A DNA stretch of 64,000 nt, from positions 19,737,279 through 19,801,278 of the forward strand of contig CM065317.1 in the NCBI GenBank assembly GCA_033032175.1, read 5' to 3'. Source of the DNA: Saturnia japonica. Taxonomy: Eukaryota > Arthropoda > Insecta > Lepidoptera > Saturniidae. The translations under genes and the position numbers were made by a program. The notes under the pieces are model-generated. The model was not told the DNA's origin. It searched no databases and saw only the letters and a program-made list of their open reading frames with translations. Numbering within the stretch: the stretch's first letter is position 1; each line of letters begins with the position of its first letter. Positions 35,572-47,999 of the stretch are shown here, in pieces.

Positions 35572-36084
35572 GAGCGGCCACATACAGTCGGAATTCCGTT
35601 TCGGGATTCCGTACATATTTCACACACATACATTTATTTCCGTTAGGAATAACAAGGTTCAGTTAAGAGACGACGACCATTGAGTTCAGACATTTAACAG
35701 CGATGGACTACGATTTTCTTCTTGCGATTGCATTGTTCCTGTATCTTGCTAAGAAGAAGAAAATACGTCGCCGTTACTGGGTACATCCACTCAACACTCA
35801 AAGATTGTAAGACAGTTAAAACGGCCAATTACAAGGCAATCGTACGAAGCTGACTAACTGGCGTTCCGTACGTAATTAACGAATGTGTGATGCGACTCGT
35901 ACAAAATCTATGAAAGAGATGCATTCGAAACAGTTTTTTTCCGTGCGAGACTCTGTACGCACAGGCGACCATGCGGAATTTCGGATCGGAGAAAACTACG
36001 AACGGAAAACTACTGTATGTTTGTGATATGTCTATAGATTTGTATGAAATTCCGAAACGGAATTCCGGCTGTATGTGGCTACTC
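35572..36084 (+). mobile_element. PIF/Harbinger deletion derivative with TTA duplications
   Basis: The ends (GAGCGGCCACATACAGTCGG and, inverted, GAGTAGCCACATACAGCCGG) stay alike for about 36 bp. Both sides are flanked by TTA (35569-35571 and 36085-36087), the hallmark target of PIF/Harbinger elements. Inside, 35703-35810 codes a 35-aa remnant ending IRRRYWVHPLNTQRL, which matches the start of Harbinger-type transposases (RRYWVHP). The rest of the transposase is deleted. Confidence 0.85.
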
Positions 36085-37109
36085 TTACATTCATTCGACA
36101 AAATCTCCACATTGCCGTCATCAATGCACCCGTGAGGTAGTGGAGTGTAGTGTTGGTGTAGTTCTCAGTATGACAAATTGCTTCACGTTTATAGTTACAG
36201 CTCCGCTCTATCGAGTCGTGAAGTGGAGTTTATACCTATAACATTAGTGGCCTATAACATTTCTCAATAAATACTTAACCAAATTTCTTTTTATCTGGAT
36301 TCAGGGATTAGCGCATTCAAACAAACAAACAAAAAAACAATCTTTTAACCTGTATAATATGTTAATAATAATATAGATTTATATGCCAAATATTATAAGA
36401 TAAAATATGTTTAACGCAATTTGTAAAAAAGATAAATACCTTAACATACTTTCATAGAAATTATTTCTTCCTGGTATACTAACAATTTATAATAATATGT
36501 ACCAAAGTTAACAGTGTCTTTTTACAAATTAGTGCAAATATTTATTAGTTAAAAAATATGAGATCTTGTTTTTATTTCCACATATTATAATGGTGTATCA
36601 AAATTCATGCAGAGAAATTAATACATGAGATAAATAGAATGGAGACCGGATCAGCCCGATCAATATCGAGACCCTACCACCTAATATTTCAACTTTGCCA
36701 ACTTGTAGAACATAATAAACCTATGAAGAATAATCTTGCGCCCTCTCGCCACTTTGAACACGCACTTAACCTTGCTCCGCCTGATTCTGACCGTCCATAT
36801 ATTATGCAACACGGTTCAGTTTGATAGCTTCGTTATAAATACAGAATTATTTGCATAAATATGTAAGAGATGATACCGCTAGCGTTGCGAAAAGGCCTTG
36901 CCGGTGACTTGTTTAGTGTCGACTGTGGGCCAGTTGAATTAACTCGATGCCGAGGACTAAACAGCTGGTAAGGCTGTCCACACACTTGCGCATTTTATAT
37001 ACATTTTTCTTTTACAATTTGGGTGTGCGGTAACGTTTACTAATCACCTCGGCGTGTCAACTGAGAACATTCAAAAGTATCCGCGAGAAAAGAGAAGTAA
37101 ATAACATCT

Positions 37110-37340
37110 TATCTAATCTAATTTATTTGGAGATTTCTCTCTACTTGGAGCAGTCCATCTTGTGTCATTCATACCATCACCCACCAGAAGATCGCAGCCG
37201 AAAAACCTAGATTTGTGTTCCCCCGATGAGTAGGATTTCCAGAGCTCCCTGGGGTAGGGGGGTCCAAGGTCGGCAACGCGTTAGTGATACCTATAGTATT
37301 ACCAGCGTCCATATGGGCTACGGTAGCCGCTTACCATCAA
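37110..37340 (+). repeat. SINE-like interspersed repeat
   Basis: GGAGATTTCTCTCTACTTGG, TTCCAGAGCTCCCTGGGG, GTCCAAGGTCGGCAACGCG and CGCTTACCATCAA match the 10448-10757 copy in order. Confidence 0.65.
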
Positions 37341-38994
37341 TCTTACCAAATCCTCAAAAACCCCAGTTCGCTTCGAGAGGCCTGTGAATGCTCCAGGAGG
37401 CTTCTGCGCTTCTGGTCGGAGTTGGGCTGGCTGGAATAGAGTCTAAGTGCGGCAAGATGGAGCTCACATAACATAACTTACCATTAAGCGGCACGCATTT
37501 TATTCACCACGGCTGTTGTTTAAAAAAAATTAATGACATTTTATTACTTTTGAAGTGAAACTTCTTTTGGGACGGTGTGAATTGCATTTTATGAGACGAA
37601 AAAGAGATAGCTATAAATGTATATATAGGTTTTAGGCTGTGAGAAAATGAGATAGAATGCGTTTCTATATAGTTTCCCTATCCTTCGTCTATTCTTAATG
37701 TACTAGAAATATATATATATATACAAAGAGAGATATGAAAATCAAATTTTATGGTAAAGTGACTTTTGGATTCATCTCTGATCACAATCAAATTTATAGT
37801 TAGCGTTAGGAAAAAATACAAAAAAGTGGAATAAAATTTATTTTACACAATTCGTCATAAGTGTGTAACCGGTCTAACTGTAGGGACATAAAGCTACAAA
37901 TTAAAACCGATCATCAAACTCTGTCTCACACAAATCGAGGCCGAGTAGCGTTGCGCAACACGTGACGTCATCTATAAACAAACAGGAAATAAAGTAAACA
38001 GCACCCTCAAGCAGTGGCCTTCACCTAACCAGATGTCATCGATAATTAATGGGCAAACGAATAACATTAATAGATCAAAAACCTTTAGGCTTGTCCGCCT
38101 TCTGCTTGAACGCTTCTCCGATAACACAAAGGTTCAGTTATTGTGATACCTAAAGTTTTATGACACAGTAACAGTTGATATACTGTTAAGGACCTGTGTA
38201 GACGAGGGACAATACTCAGGGTACTTTTTGACCGTCAAAAATAGATCGTATAAAACTGCGCAGTTTTGTACGCGGTACTTTTGTAAGTCATGTGCGTTAT
38301 GTGATTCAGTCCTAAACTATCTATTTTGAAGGACTACAACGATCTATTTTGTCTCTCGTCTGTCTCTAGTCGTCTCTTATCGATTTGTTTCCCGCACAGA
38401 ATTATTTTTCTGAGAATTTACAATCTGCTTGCTAGCTTCGGTAGCGCACACAGCCGTTGTCTCTGTCACAGTTTCTAGAACCCTACAACGAGTTTGTACT
38501 ATTGCGAAATATATTTTGATTCACGCATTCTTAAATTAAATAGTAATTGTTACTGATGTTTCCAGAAAGCTACAATAGTTAACATCCGCATTCAATTAAA
38601 ACTAGTCCCATGTTACTTACTAAGTCTGTATTGTAGCACAGATGCTGAAACGATATAAACAGCCTAACTTGCAAGTATTCCACACGCGGCCGAAAAGCAA
38701 AAACAAAACGTAAAGCAGCTGTAAACAGCTGTTCGGGAGTGAGAACCGTCGCACCCTGTTCAGGATTCTGAGTCTCCGAGATGTAGTCATTCTGTAAATA
38801 CACAGCCAAAGCGCTTCTGAACCGCATGCCTCACAGAGTACTTTGTCACAAAGGACCTACACTTAGCGTTGCTAAATATTTTTGAAGAAGACATTGTATG
38901 TATGCATATACCTATACATTTAAACGTAATGATTTTCTAGAGAAGATACAATAATTGAATTAATTATTAAACAATGGAATAGTAAATAAACAAT

Positions 38995-39110
38995 AATATC
39001 AGCCTGTAAGTATCCCTCTGCTGGGCAAAGGTTCTTCGCAAGGGAAGGTGCAAGCTTTAATCGCCACTTCAGCCCGTGGCGTATTGGCGATTTCAAACGC
39101 CGAGAAATCA
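38995..39110 (-). repeat. 3' end fragment of an RTE-like retrotransposon
   Basis: CAGCCTGTAAGTATCCCTCT and GCTGGGCAAAGG, in reverse, match the CAGCAGTGGGTGATTACAGG tail at 22510-22530. Confidence 0.5.
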
Positions 39111-39839
39111 ACCGTTCCTTATTTTTCCCACATGCAGTGGTATTCCAAGAACATTTCTCAAGCGTTCAGGTTTCCTCACGACGTTATTCATCACCGTCAG
39201 CCGATAGAGTTAATAGTTTGAATTAGTTTATGTACACAGAAAAACCGCTGGTTCATGCCATGGTTTGATATCGAATCGATATTCCGCCGCGCCGGTACAA
39301 GTCACTTGACCATCACGACTTTATATTGCTTTAACTACCTTCAACAATACATGACTGTACAGTGAGAGAGGTGAAGGTGTCCGCTGACCGCAGCTCTGTG
39401 GTTACTGTAACACAGTTTACAACCGTAAGACTCTATTAATATATCATGTCCTGGAATGTTCGTTCCGCAATGTTGAGAAACAATACAAATTGACATGAAA
39501 CACAATTACATTCCAATCTGACATCAGCTACATTTAGCTTACTACACTTGCTGCGCCTTAGGACTGAACTAGAGCAGTATGCCAACAACAACAACAAACT
39601 TCTACCAGTACATGTCAACAACAATCATGGGCGTAACTAAGGGAGACAAGGGTGGGCTGCCTATTCGTCAAAATTTACTACCCACTGTAGAAAAATTGAC
39701 AATATTGAAGGAATATACCGTTTATGTTGTTTTCATCTTGAGGAAAAAATAAATCATATAATTATTTCAACTTCCCCTGAAAACCCTCAAAAATGAAGTA
39801 ATTGCTAATTAGAATACCAGTATTAAAAACTTATATAAA

Positions 39840-39985
39840 AAGCCTTACCACCATGCTCATCACGATGTTTTTCTTCACCGAAAGCTCAGGATAACTGCAG
39901 GGATTCGAAGTCACATCGATCGACGCGGAGTCCGTATACACGACCAACTAAGCCATCATTGCTTCTCGAACTCACGTCGAAATAA
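39840..39985 (-). repeat. tRNA-like SINE copy
   Basis: CATCACGATGTTTTTCTTCA, CCGAAAGCTCAG, GCAGGGATTCGAA and an end with ACGACCAACTAAGCCATCA (A-box-like in reverse). A better copy of the 9595 family. Confidence 0.6.
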
Positions 39986-40096
39986 CATAATAGTATATAA
40001 GATTGTCTGATCTTCCATTCTCCATATTTCAGTACATATTAGACAATCATATGCTATTTACATATTGTTTTGCATTCCTAAGTTCCAGTATTATGT

Positions 40097-40146
40097 ATGT
40101 ATGTGAGCTGCGACGCGGCGTGGCGGGTCGCAGCTATAACATACAT
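40097..40146. other. 50-nt hairpin with two 8-bp stems
   Basis: ATGTATGT (40097-40104) pairs with ACATACAT (40139-40146), and GCTGCGAC (40107-40114) with GTCGCAGC (40127-40134). A 2/4-nt internal bulge separates the stems and the loop is a 12-nt GC-rich sequence. It lies in an otherwise AT-rich region. Confidence 0.7.
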
Positions 40147-41711
40147 GATCTATATTCAATATCGCAATCTATTTAAATAAAATGTCGTAAACGGTTATTG
40201 GAATAAATTATATTATCGTTTTATTATGATACTTCGCAACCGGTGTTGCCAGGACTAATATGATAAACTTCACAATATGAACTTTAAAAAATTTTGTTTT
40301 CAATATTTTTGAATTAGCATTGATGGTAATAGATTTTATAGTAAATTGTTGCCGTCTGCTTCATTATTCAGAGATAAAAATTCATAAAACTAACATTGGT
40401 CAAATTTACTTATTTAAGTATACTGTTAATACTATAAAACTGAAATATTGTAGAATTTGCATTATTAACGACAAACCTTTTTATTAAAAAGTATAATACT
40501 ATATATAATTAATAAATCAATCTTAGTAAATATCTAATCACAATCTTTGGATCAAGCTTTAGAGGACTTACAATAATATTTTTACTAAAAATTGATACAT
40601 TTAGTGATACAATAAATAGTGTAGCAGGATGTGTTCACACACACACACACAATCGAGAAACCAGGCACCAGTGGGTACTCAAAAATTAAAACTCTTACGA
40701 AATATTTGAGTAAAGACCTGTAAAAAAATTATATAAATGTGACCGCGATTGTTATTAATGCAGTGACACATATCATGTGAAAGTCCATCATCTTGCCTAG
40801 GTTTAGAACCATGCATTCAACCTGCGGTGCTTACCTGCCTTCATTCCAGTCAAATCCTAGTGTAATCGAGCGTATATATATTTCTTTAACATACCCTATA
40901 ACCTAAGCAGCTTCATGGATTTTAGCATACGAGGTGTCGGTATATTCATATGAATTGTGGGAGTAACATAGACTATATAATATTTAAGTACTACGTCTGG
41001 GAATCAAATAAAAAGCAAAAAAAAATTGTGAAGTATTTTTGTTACAGTCGGGTTTTTTGTTTCCTTTTTAATAATTTTGGTTGTTAGCACATTTCTTTAA
41101 TAATAATGAGGTGAAAATTATTTAGGTTGACTTTTCAACATTTTATTAAATCTAAGATAAATTTAGTAAAATACCAGGACTGATGGCGTATAAACTCTTG
41201 AGAAATTGTATCACCTTATACTTTGTTAACACGTTATCAGTTTAGCCGAAAGCGAAGCATTTACCACTAACTGAACCATAATTGTAATTTTGATAAATGA
41301 CCACTGATTAAAAGGAATGGCGGTCAAACTGGTCATTACAAACGTTTATTACCATACTCTGTTCCAACGAGATTCAAGTTATTTCATAACACATACACGC
41401 TTACAGAGAGGAAGTACGCGCGCGCGCACAGCCCGCTCGGTTCCTATGGTCATGTTGTCCGTAGATTAGACTAGACGTCCATTCCCACGGATATTACCCA
41501 ATATTCTTTTTATGTGGCAACACTTATTTCCTGAAGACAGTAAGATGCATCGACGCGCGGTACATTTAGAACAATAACTAAGGGATTATCACCAGCCTTG
41601 TGACACAACCCAGCTGCGAGACTGGTCCGCAGCAACACACGATAAACACTGTCACAGAGACTAGCTGCAGTGTCTTATTTAGGAATCAGCTTCTGTGTAA
41701 CCTGATTGTAT

Positions 41712-42160
41712 TCTATACAGTTAATGAAATTGAAGAGTCTGTTTGTAATGTCAAAATAACAGCTTTTTACTTAATGCATGTGAAAGTATATACTAAACCT
41801 ATAACAAAAAACTAACTTTTAACATTTTTGTCTTTCTGTCTGTCTGTTTGTTCCAGGTTATCTCCGAAACAGTTGGACCGATTTTAAAGGGACTTTCACT
41901 GATATATTTTAAGAAAGAGAATAAGGGTTCCGCACAAATAAAAAAAAAACTGGTCATGGTGAATCAATTCGGGCGCTTAAATGGCTTACGCTGAGTAAAC
42001 CATAAGAGATATAACAAGTTAATGAATCACATAATTGAAAGAAACACAATAAGAAACACACACAATAAACATATTTGTCTTTAAAGTAGCCGGGAGTGGG
42101 GGAGCAAGATTTGCGCGGGCATTCTGTAGTCCACGAGAACAAAGCCACGGGCACAGCCAG
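41712..42160 (+). mobile_element. Helitron-like non-autonomous element, family 1, copy D
   Basis: Starts TCTATACAG and ends GGGCACAGCCAG, with CTAG mutated to CCAG, so this is an older copy. It shares GTTGGACCGATTTTAAAGG and the sense-strand GGTCATGGTGAATCAATTCG block with copy B. Confidence 0.72.
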
Positions 42161-42927
42161 TTTGCCATATAAATATTCTGATATCGACAGTGCAGTTATC
42201 TTCAGAGAGTAATATACATGTATTTGTGATGACTGAATGGTTGAGTTTAGTGAAATATCAATCCTATGGCTGCAGGCTGCAGTCTGCTATGATCAGACTT
42301 CACGTGAATAATTAAAATATAATCATCTACACTATCGGCTGATGACACTATATAGATTAATTAGTGTTTAAACTCTGCAGTTATCTTGTAGGCTGGCGCG
42401 GTCATTAACCCCATGCGTTTCCCTGAGCAGAGGCTTTTGCCCAACAACGAGACATTTACAGAATAGCACCAATACTATTCATAAACTTATGAACCATGAG
42501 CCCGTATCTATAGAGATAGGTATTCAAAACGTGTCTTGCAAACGTACATATTATAAAATTAAATTTGGTATAAAACAAAGTTTGGGTGAAAGACAATGTA
42601 ACTTCTACATCTGATAAGGCAGAGCGTAATTACAACTTCAGTCCACGATGCATCAACAATTTCAAAAACCCACAGATCCCTAATAATTTGCTTATCCATT
42701 GGACGCCGCTACTATGCAAATAATTCTTTAGTACATAAGTTTCCTCATAATTTTCCTTCACAATCTGCCCTAACTAAATTCAAATTGGTCATCACCATTA
42801 TTACAGTCGAAAGACGTCCTCTTCAGTACACAGGCTTCCCTCAATGATCGCCATAACAACTAGTCTTATCCACCGGGCTATGTTCCGACCTCAACCATGA
42901 CCATTTACATTATGATAAACTATAACT

Positions 42928-43072
42928 GCCTCATTACCCTAGTGGTTCTAAGCGTATCTGCTCTGCTTGAGGTCTTGGCAATCATCGATTAATGGCAATA
43001 AACTCGCCCCATATTATATGGGACCTAAAAACATACCCGACGAATACCACCTCTGCCTAACCCTTCATGTAA
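42928..43072 (+). repeat. tRNA-derived SINE copy (short)
   Basis: CCTAGTGGTTCTAAGCG (A-box-like), GCTTGAGGTCTTGG, CGATTAATGGCAATAAACTCG, ATGGGACCTAAAAACATACC and CTGCCTAACCCTTC. The B box is deleted. Confidence 0.6.
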
Positions 43073-43426
43073 TGTTTACGTATCTAGATCTTCCTTATTT
43101 CCCTTATACTTAAACTTGGAATTTCATAAATCAGATGAGCGATTTATTTATGTATAACCGGATGTCCTTCTCTAATGTTACAAGAACTATAGTTCCTAAT
43201 ACATTACCGATTAATTATGAAACTATACACACACGTATCAAACAAAAATAGCAAAGGAAACAAAATTTTAAAATTGCATAATTTTACATATAAGGATCGA
43301 ATGCTCCTTGGCCAACGGCACAGTATAAAATAATACGGTATCAAATTAATATCTGAATAACAGACGTAGAGCGAGTTTCGTACAGTGTTACACACTCTGT
43401 GATCCATTTGCTGCGATTGCCATGAG

Positions 43427-43434
43427 TATATAAA
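43427..43434 (+). promoter_or_regulatory. TATA box of the 82-aa Gly/Tyr-rich gene
   Basis: TATATAAA, about 30 nt ahead of a probable start near 43457 (TTCATAC) and 71 nt before the ATG-containing exon end. Confidence 0.7.
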
Positions 43435-43504
43435 CATGCAGAATTGTTCTGAGCTTCATACTAACTACTGAATCCTGCGGAGATACACAAACAAACTAGC
43501 AAAC

Positions 43505-44758
43505 ATGAAGTCTTTAGTAAGTTGATTTTTTTTATTTTAAATTAAATTTCTTAGAGTTAAATATATTTGTTATCGGTCTGAAGTTCCTTAGAAGCTTACC
43601 TTAAAACGTTAGTTGTATTCTGTGGCTAAATAGCAACGATCAACATTCCGACTACGGTTAATAAACATAATTATAACCTCATGTCATGAGCCATCGATGA
43701 AGAAAAATATCATAACTTACCATAGCATTATGGTCCCACATTCTCAAACGCGTAACTGTCTTACCATCTTCAAATGGGAAATCTGTCTCCAAAACGCTAT
43801 CGATATGTTCCAGCAGCCACTCTTGAGGCCCAGTCTATTCCATTCTAGACGACAGTGAATATCATCACCAAACAATTACAATTAAAAAGAAAACAGGCAG
43901 TCATAAGGACTTCCAACAGAAGTGAAAATTTAAAACAATGGAATAACTGTGTTATTTTTTGAACATTTCAATCAATTATAGTCTGAATTATTTAAATTTC
44001 ATAATTTGTAATCCACAATTACAGCGTGTCGCTGACGCGAAATCACAGGATTTTACCCATCCAAAAAGTCAAACACACATATGTACATACAATAAATTAG
44101 TGTATATACGCGTGTATATGTACACAGGCTGCTATACAATGCGTTGCTAGTCTGGCGCAAGCACAATACGTCACGAGCATGTTGAGTTCATCGGTGACGC
44201 GAACCCATAAGTTTTTTTCTCTACCAAAAATCGTTCAACGCGGCTAAAAGAGTTTTCACTTCAATAACACTAGCGACCACCACACTGCATGTCAAGTGTC
44301 AATCACCTGCCCTACAAATGATCATGTAAAAATACTCTAAAATAACTTTATATAAAAATATGCTGACTAAGAATCGCGATTGACCAAAACGAGTGAGAGA
44401 GTAAGGTACCCAGCTAAGGTCTTATGCCCTAAATAAACCATCCCATCTTAAATTATATCTAACTTTAAAATTTTATAAAACTAGACATCAGAGAAAAAAT
44501 TATAATACTAATCTTCCGCAGGCTTGCCTTCTGACCCTGGCTGTGCTCGTGGCCGTCGCCTCAGCCGGATTCATTAGCAGTGGATGGTCATCACCATACT
44601 ACGGCGGATACTCCCGTCCCGTATATAGCCATGTATCGTACGCACCCTCATATGGAGGATATTCTGGATGGAACGGCGGATACGGTGGATACGGCGGATA
44701 CGGCGGATACGGCGGACATGGCGGATACAGTGGCTGGAAAGGAAGTGGCTGGTGGTAA
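43505..44758 (+). CDS. Secreted Gly/Tyr-rich small protein, probable cuticular glycine-rich protein
   Basis: Exon 1 is 43505-43516 (MKSL), then GTAAGT. The intron is 43517-44521, with acceptor TTCCGCAG. Exon 2 is 44522-44758. The spliced protein is 82 aa. The start upstream of the intron is preferred because it completes an ideal signal peptide (ACLLTLAVLVAVASA, cut after residue 19). The mature part has GFISSGW, a YGGYSRPVYSHVSYAP segment, five or more GGY repeats and a WKGSGWW end. Unlike its three sister genes it lacks a Lys-Arg-Gly site. Gly-Gly-Tyr repeats are common in insect cuticular and eggshell proteins, where Tyr can be cross-linked; that function is inferred. The minus-strand open frame over it is a shadow. 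Confidence 0.83.
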
Positions 44759-45001
44759 ACCGGACCCACAGAAAAATTCAACAACTACCGGCATATAGAG
44801 CCCGCACCACGTCACGTATTATCCTCATGAAGAAGACAGATTCCGTGCTTCTTCCTTCTACATCTCTACTACGCGTACTCCTGTGAAGTGTTTTCATGTT
44901 GCCTCTCGAACAGATAGTACTGTGACGTAGTGCGGTCGCCATTTCAATATTTATAATGTAATATAAAGTATATCTGTGTGATAATATTGTACAAGTACCT
45001 A

Positions 45002-45007
45002 ATTAAA
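45002..45007 (+). terminator. Variant polyadenylation signal ATTAAA
   Basis: Lies 244 nt past the stop of the 82-aa gene; there is no perfect AATAAA nearer. Confidence 0.3.
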
Positions 45008-45009
45008 TA

Positions 45010-47671
45010 ACGTCTATTTTATGATAAATAACAACATGTTATTATTAAATTTAATACAAGACAATTTCTCAACATCACGACTTTACGACTGAGTCCTCAG
45101 GAGTAGCAACCAACGGCTTGCAAGTCATAATAATCACTGGATTCAGGACTACCGCCCTTTTGAGGTTGGGTGTAAATAGTTACAAGTTGCTTCATAACAT
45201 TAAAAAATACAACTTTTTTTATCAAACCTTATAGAATGAATTTTCATTATTATGTAAAACCAGCTTTATATCATGTGTTTGAAAGTATGAGCTTGAACTA
45301 AGATAGCTCGAGCACCACGCTACTTCAAAGGATTGCGATCTTATAAATAAACCTGAGTTTACACGGAAGAAAAACAATAATATAATAATAACTCGGTGTT
45401 GGATCATTTGCTAGTAGATACTCGTATGGCTACATTTTATCTTAAAGTTGTAATTTACCTCCAACCACACCCCCATTTAATTGTTTACCCTGGTTAATTT
45501 GTTAGCAAACGACAGCTTACACTAAAATACATCTAAATTTAAAAATCAAGCACATGAAAAACTTAATTAATTTTAAAGTCTATATTAGTGCCACAGAATA
45601 AAAATGTTTTGTCAATTTCATACAAAAGCATATTGAGAGATAGCAGAATTCTGTAATCGAGTAAAACTATCACATTACCCGACACATACGCTCTGTGGAA
45701 TTTTAAAGTAGTTCACATGTTATACTGGTTAAAGCTGACCTGTACATTACCTACTAAGACTGGCGTACGGTTGTTGGGCAATTATTTACAATATCAGACG
45801 GGATGCTCGAACCTGTTGCCCTTGTGTTTATATGTCCGCAGGAAACCAAAAATCTAAGTAAAAGTGTGTTAACACAAAAATAACTTTGAGTAACATAGTA
45901 ACGTTTACTTTCAATTATTTGTAACCAATTCATTATGGAGGATCACATTTTGGAGAACTTGGGGTTATAATAAAAACAAAATATTTAGATTCTTCTTATT
46001 TATTCAAGTAAATCTTCTTTAGAGAGCGACTTGTGAATAATTGAGATTGTTCGGGAGGAAATAACGTTCTGATTAATCTATATTCAATCCTGCTTCTATT
46101 TTTAGCCGACTGCGAAAAAGGAGGCTTTTTTTTAATACAATTCTATGCTAAAAATATTTTAGTATTATTATAAGAAATAAAATATTTTTTAAATATATGA
46201 GTAATAACAAGATAACTTATAACAAAGAAGAAAACCAACTTCAATGGTTTTGAAGAGTTTCCTGGTGTATCTACGAAGTTGCTAGTTCAATGCCAATGAA
46301 ATTAAAATGGAATCACTCTTTGAGGTATCCTCTATCACACAAAAAAAGAATCATCAAAATCGGTTTATAAACTAAGAAGTTAGAGCCAAACATATTCACA
46401 CAAATATACATTCAAATTACGTAACCTCAGTCTGTTTTGAGTTAGTCAGTAAATAAAAAAATGTGTGTAACCTTTACACCTCGAAAACTTAGAATTCATT
46501 CAAAATAATCGAATGGTTCGATTCGAATTTCGAATTTTAACTGTTTACATTCGCACATCAATAGATTACACATAAATAAAAGTAGACGTTTTGCAACGTA
46601 ATTTAAATGACAAATCAAATTCATTTTTCAGATAAAGTCTTATAAAGATAAAATAAGGTTCTTGAGAACATAAAATGATATCACCAGACTAATGAAAATA
46701 CCATAATAGAATCTAAATATTTATTTATTTTGTTTACACAATTTCACACACGCCCATTTAATTCCAAACTAAGCAGAGCTTGTATTAAGGTAACTAAATA
46801 GCTGATATACATACATATATAGATATTTAACCCCCAGACACATAACTGTCATTTATGCTCATCACATAAAAGTCAGTCTTGGGCGGAGATCGAACCCGCG
46901 ATCTTTTGACTCAATAGTAGCGTTTTCGACCACTGCGCAAACAATAAAACTATTATATATCAAACTACACAAATTGACGACAATAAAATTACATGCCCGT
47001 TACAATTCAATATATGTCATAGTGTTGTATAAAACCGAGTCACTACTGTCCCTTTCTAAAGTTTATGTTTTTTTTTATTAACCAAACAACATTTTTGAAT
47101 GTTTTATTATTGTAATAATTGAATATTGGATATTGGAAAACTTATCGTTTTAAAATAAGTTTTACTATTAATGGAGTATGCTTTTTAATTATCGCGTAAA
47201 AATTATCAGACACACTACAGTACCGAGGCAGTCTCAATAATGCCTTGAAGATATTATTGTATTGTATTTTTTAGATCTGCCAATTCTGATAGGTCAAAAA
47301 AACTCGAGCCTCAGACGGCTTTTACATCTTCACCGGGCTTGTATTGTATTGTATACACAGAACATTATAAGCAAGCTGATTACATGTGGTCTACAGGTTG
47401 CTGTTACAGAAGCATTGACAGAAGCCTTTGAATGTACAAGGCTACATACAAGCTTTGGTTTACAACGAGCAAACATGGTAACCAGCACATGTCCCCTTAA
47501 CTACAATTCTTGCACTCTTTCTCTCTCTCTCTAACTCTTTGCCACCTTTAATATTATACGTGACCTAGTTTATATTTAAACCGTGAATCGCTTTCTGAAG
47601 CGGCGTCGCTAAGACTCACAGTTAAGTTACATAATAGCCTTTTCATAATCATTTATTGAGTTTTATTGTAA
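45010..47671. other. Intergenic with repeat fragments
   Basis: Includes a 'GACTTCAAAAAAAG'-family reverse copy (46225-46400) and a tRNA-like SINE with GATCGAACCCGCGATC (about 46780-46945, minus). No gene supported. Confidence 0.45.
46780..46945 (-). repeat. tRNA-like SINE, second type
   Basis: On the minus strand it begins GCGCAGTGGTCGAAAACGC (A box) and then GATCGCGGGTTCGATCTCC (B box). The tail with CACATAAAAGTC shows it is not a free tRNA gene. It is not closely related to the 26515 family. Confidence 0.5.
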
Positions 47672-47867
47672 TCCATATATTAATAGGTGAAGCAAAAGCT
47701 TTCGGTACCTTTTTAAGCGTATTGCGTGCACGTATTAAATAAATGAATACTGCAAATCCTAACCCGGCCATTGCCATCGAACTTACACCCCCAAAAAAAT
47801 GTTAAATAGAAAATAGTCTATGATCAAAAAGTCCCAGGTCGAATTTCGAGCTTAGGGCGATCGCTAG
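47672..47867 (+). mobile_element. Helitron-like non-autonomous element, family 2, short copy
   Basis: Starts TCCATATATTAATAGGTG after an A and ends GGGCGATCGCTAG before a T. It shares GTCTATGATCAAAAAGTC and CAGGTCGAATTTCGA with copies at about 50733 and 55117, but is internally deleted to 196 bp. Confidence 0.65.
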
Positions 47868-47999
47868 TTATATTTAAAGGCCGAACAAATTAGTGTAAAC
47901 TGCACATATTAGCAGTTATTTCCTAAGATTGGATGTCGGAAAGACTCGTTGATAGTAATGAGTCAGAACAAAGCAGCACGAGGTCGAACATCCACACCC

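Larger units (their letters stand above)
36088..41711. other. Long stretch with repeats and no supported gene
   Basis: Contains a SINE-like copy (37110-37340), an RTE-type 3' tail in reverse (about 38995-39110), a tRNA-like SINE (39840-39985), a strong hairpin (40097-40146) and CA-repeats (about 40636-40651). An open frame at 38827-38579 on the minus strand is discussed under findings. Otherwise AT-rich and featureless. Confidence 0.4.

Noticed and set aside
35829..36110. 93-codon minus-strand frame
   Set aside because: Spans the right end of the Harbinger derivative and its terminal repeat; no transposase likeness on that strand.
36894..36976. Imperfect inverted repeat with TGTTTAGT core
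   Set aside because: Too many mismatches and gaps to separate from chance or an old repeat edge.
44599..44784. Pro/Tyr-rich minus-strand frame
   Set aside because: Antisense shadow of the GGY repeats in the 82-aa gene.
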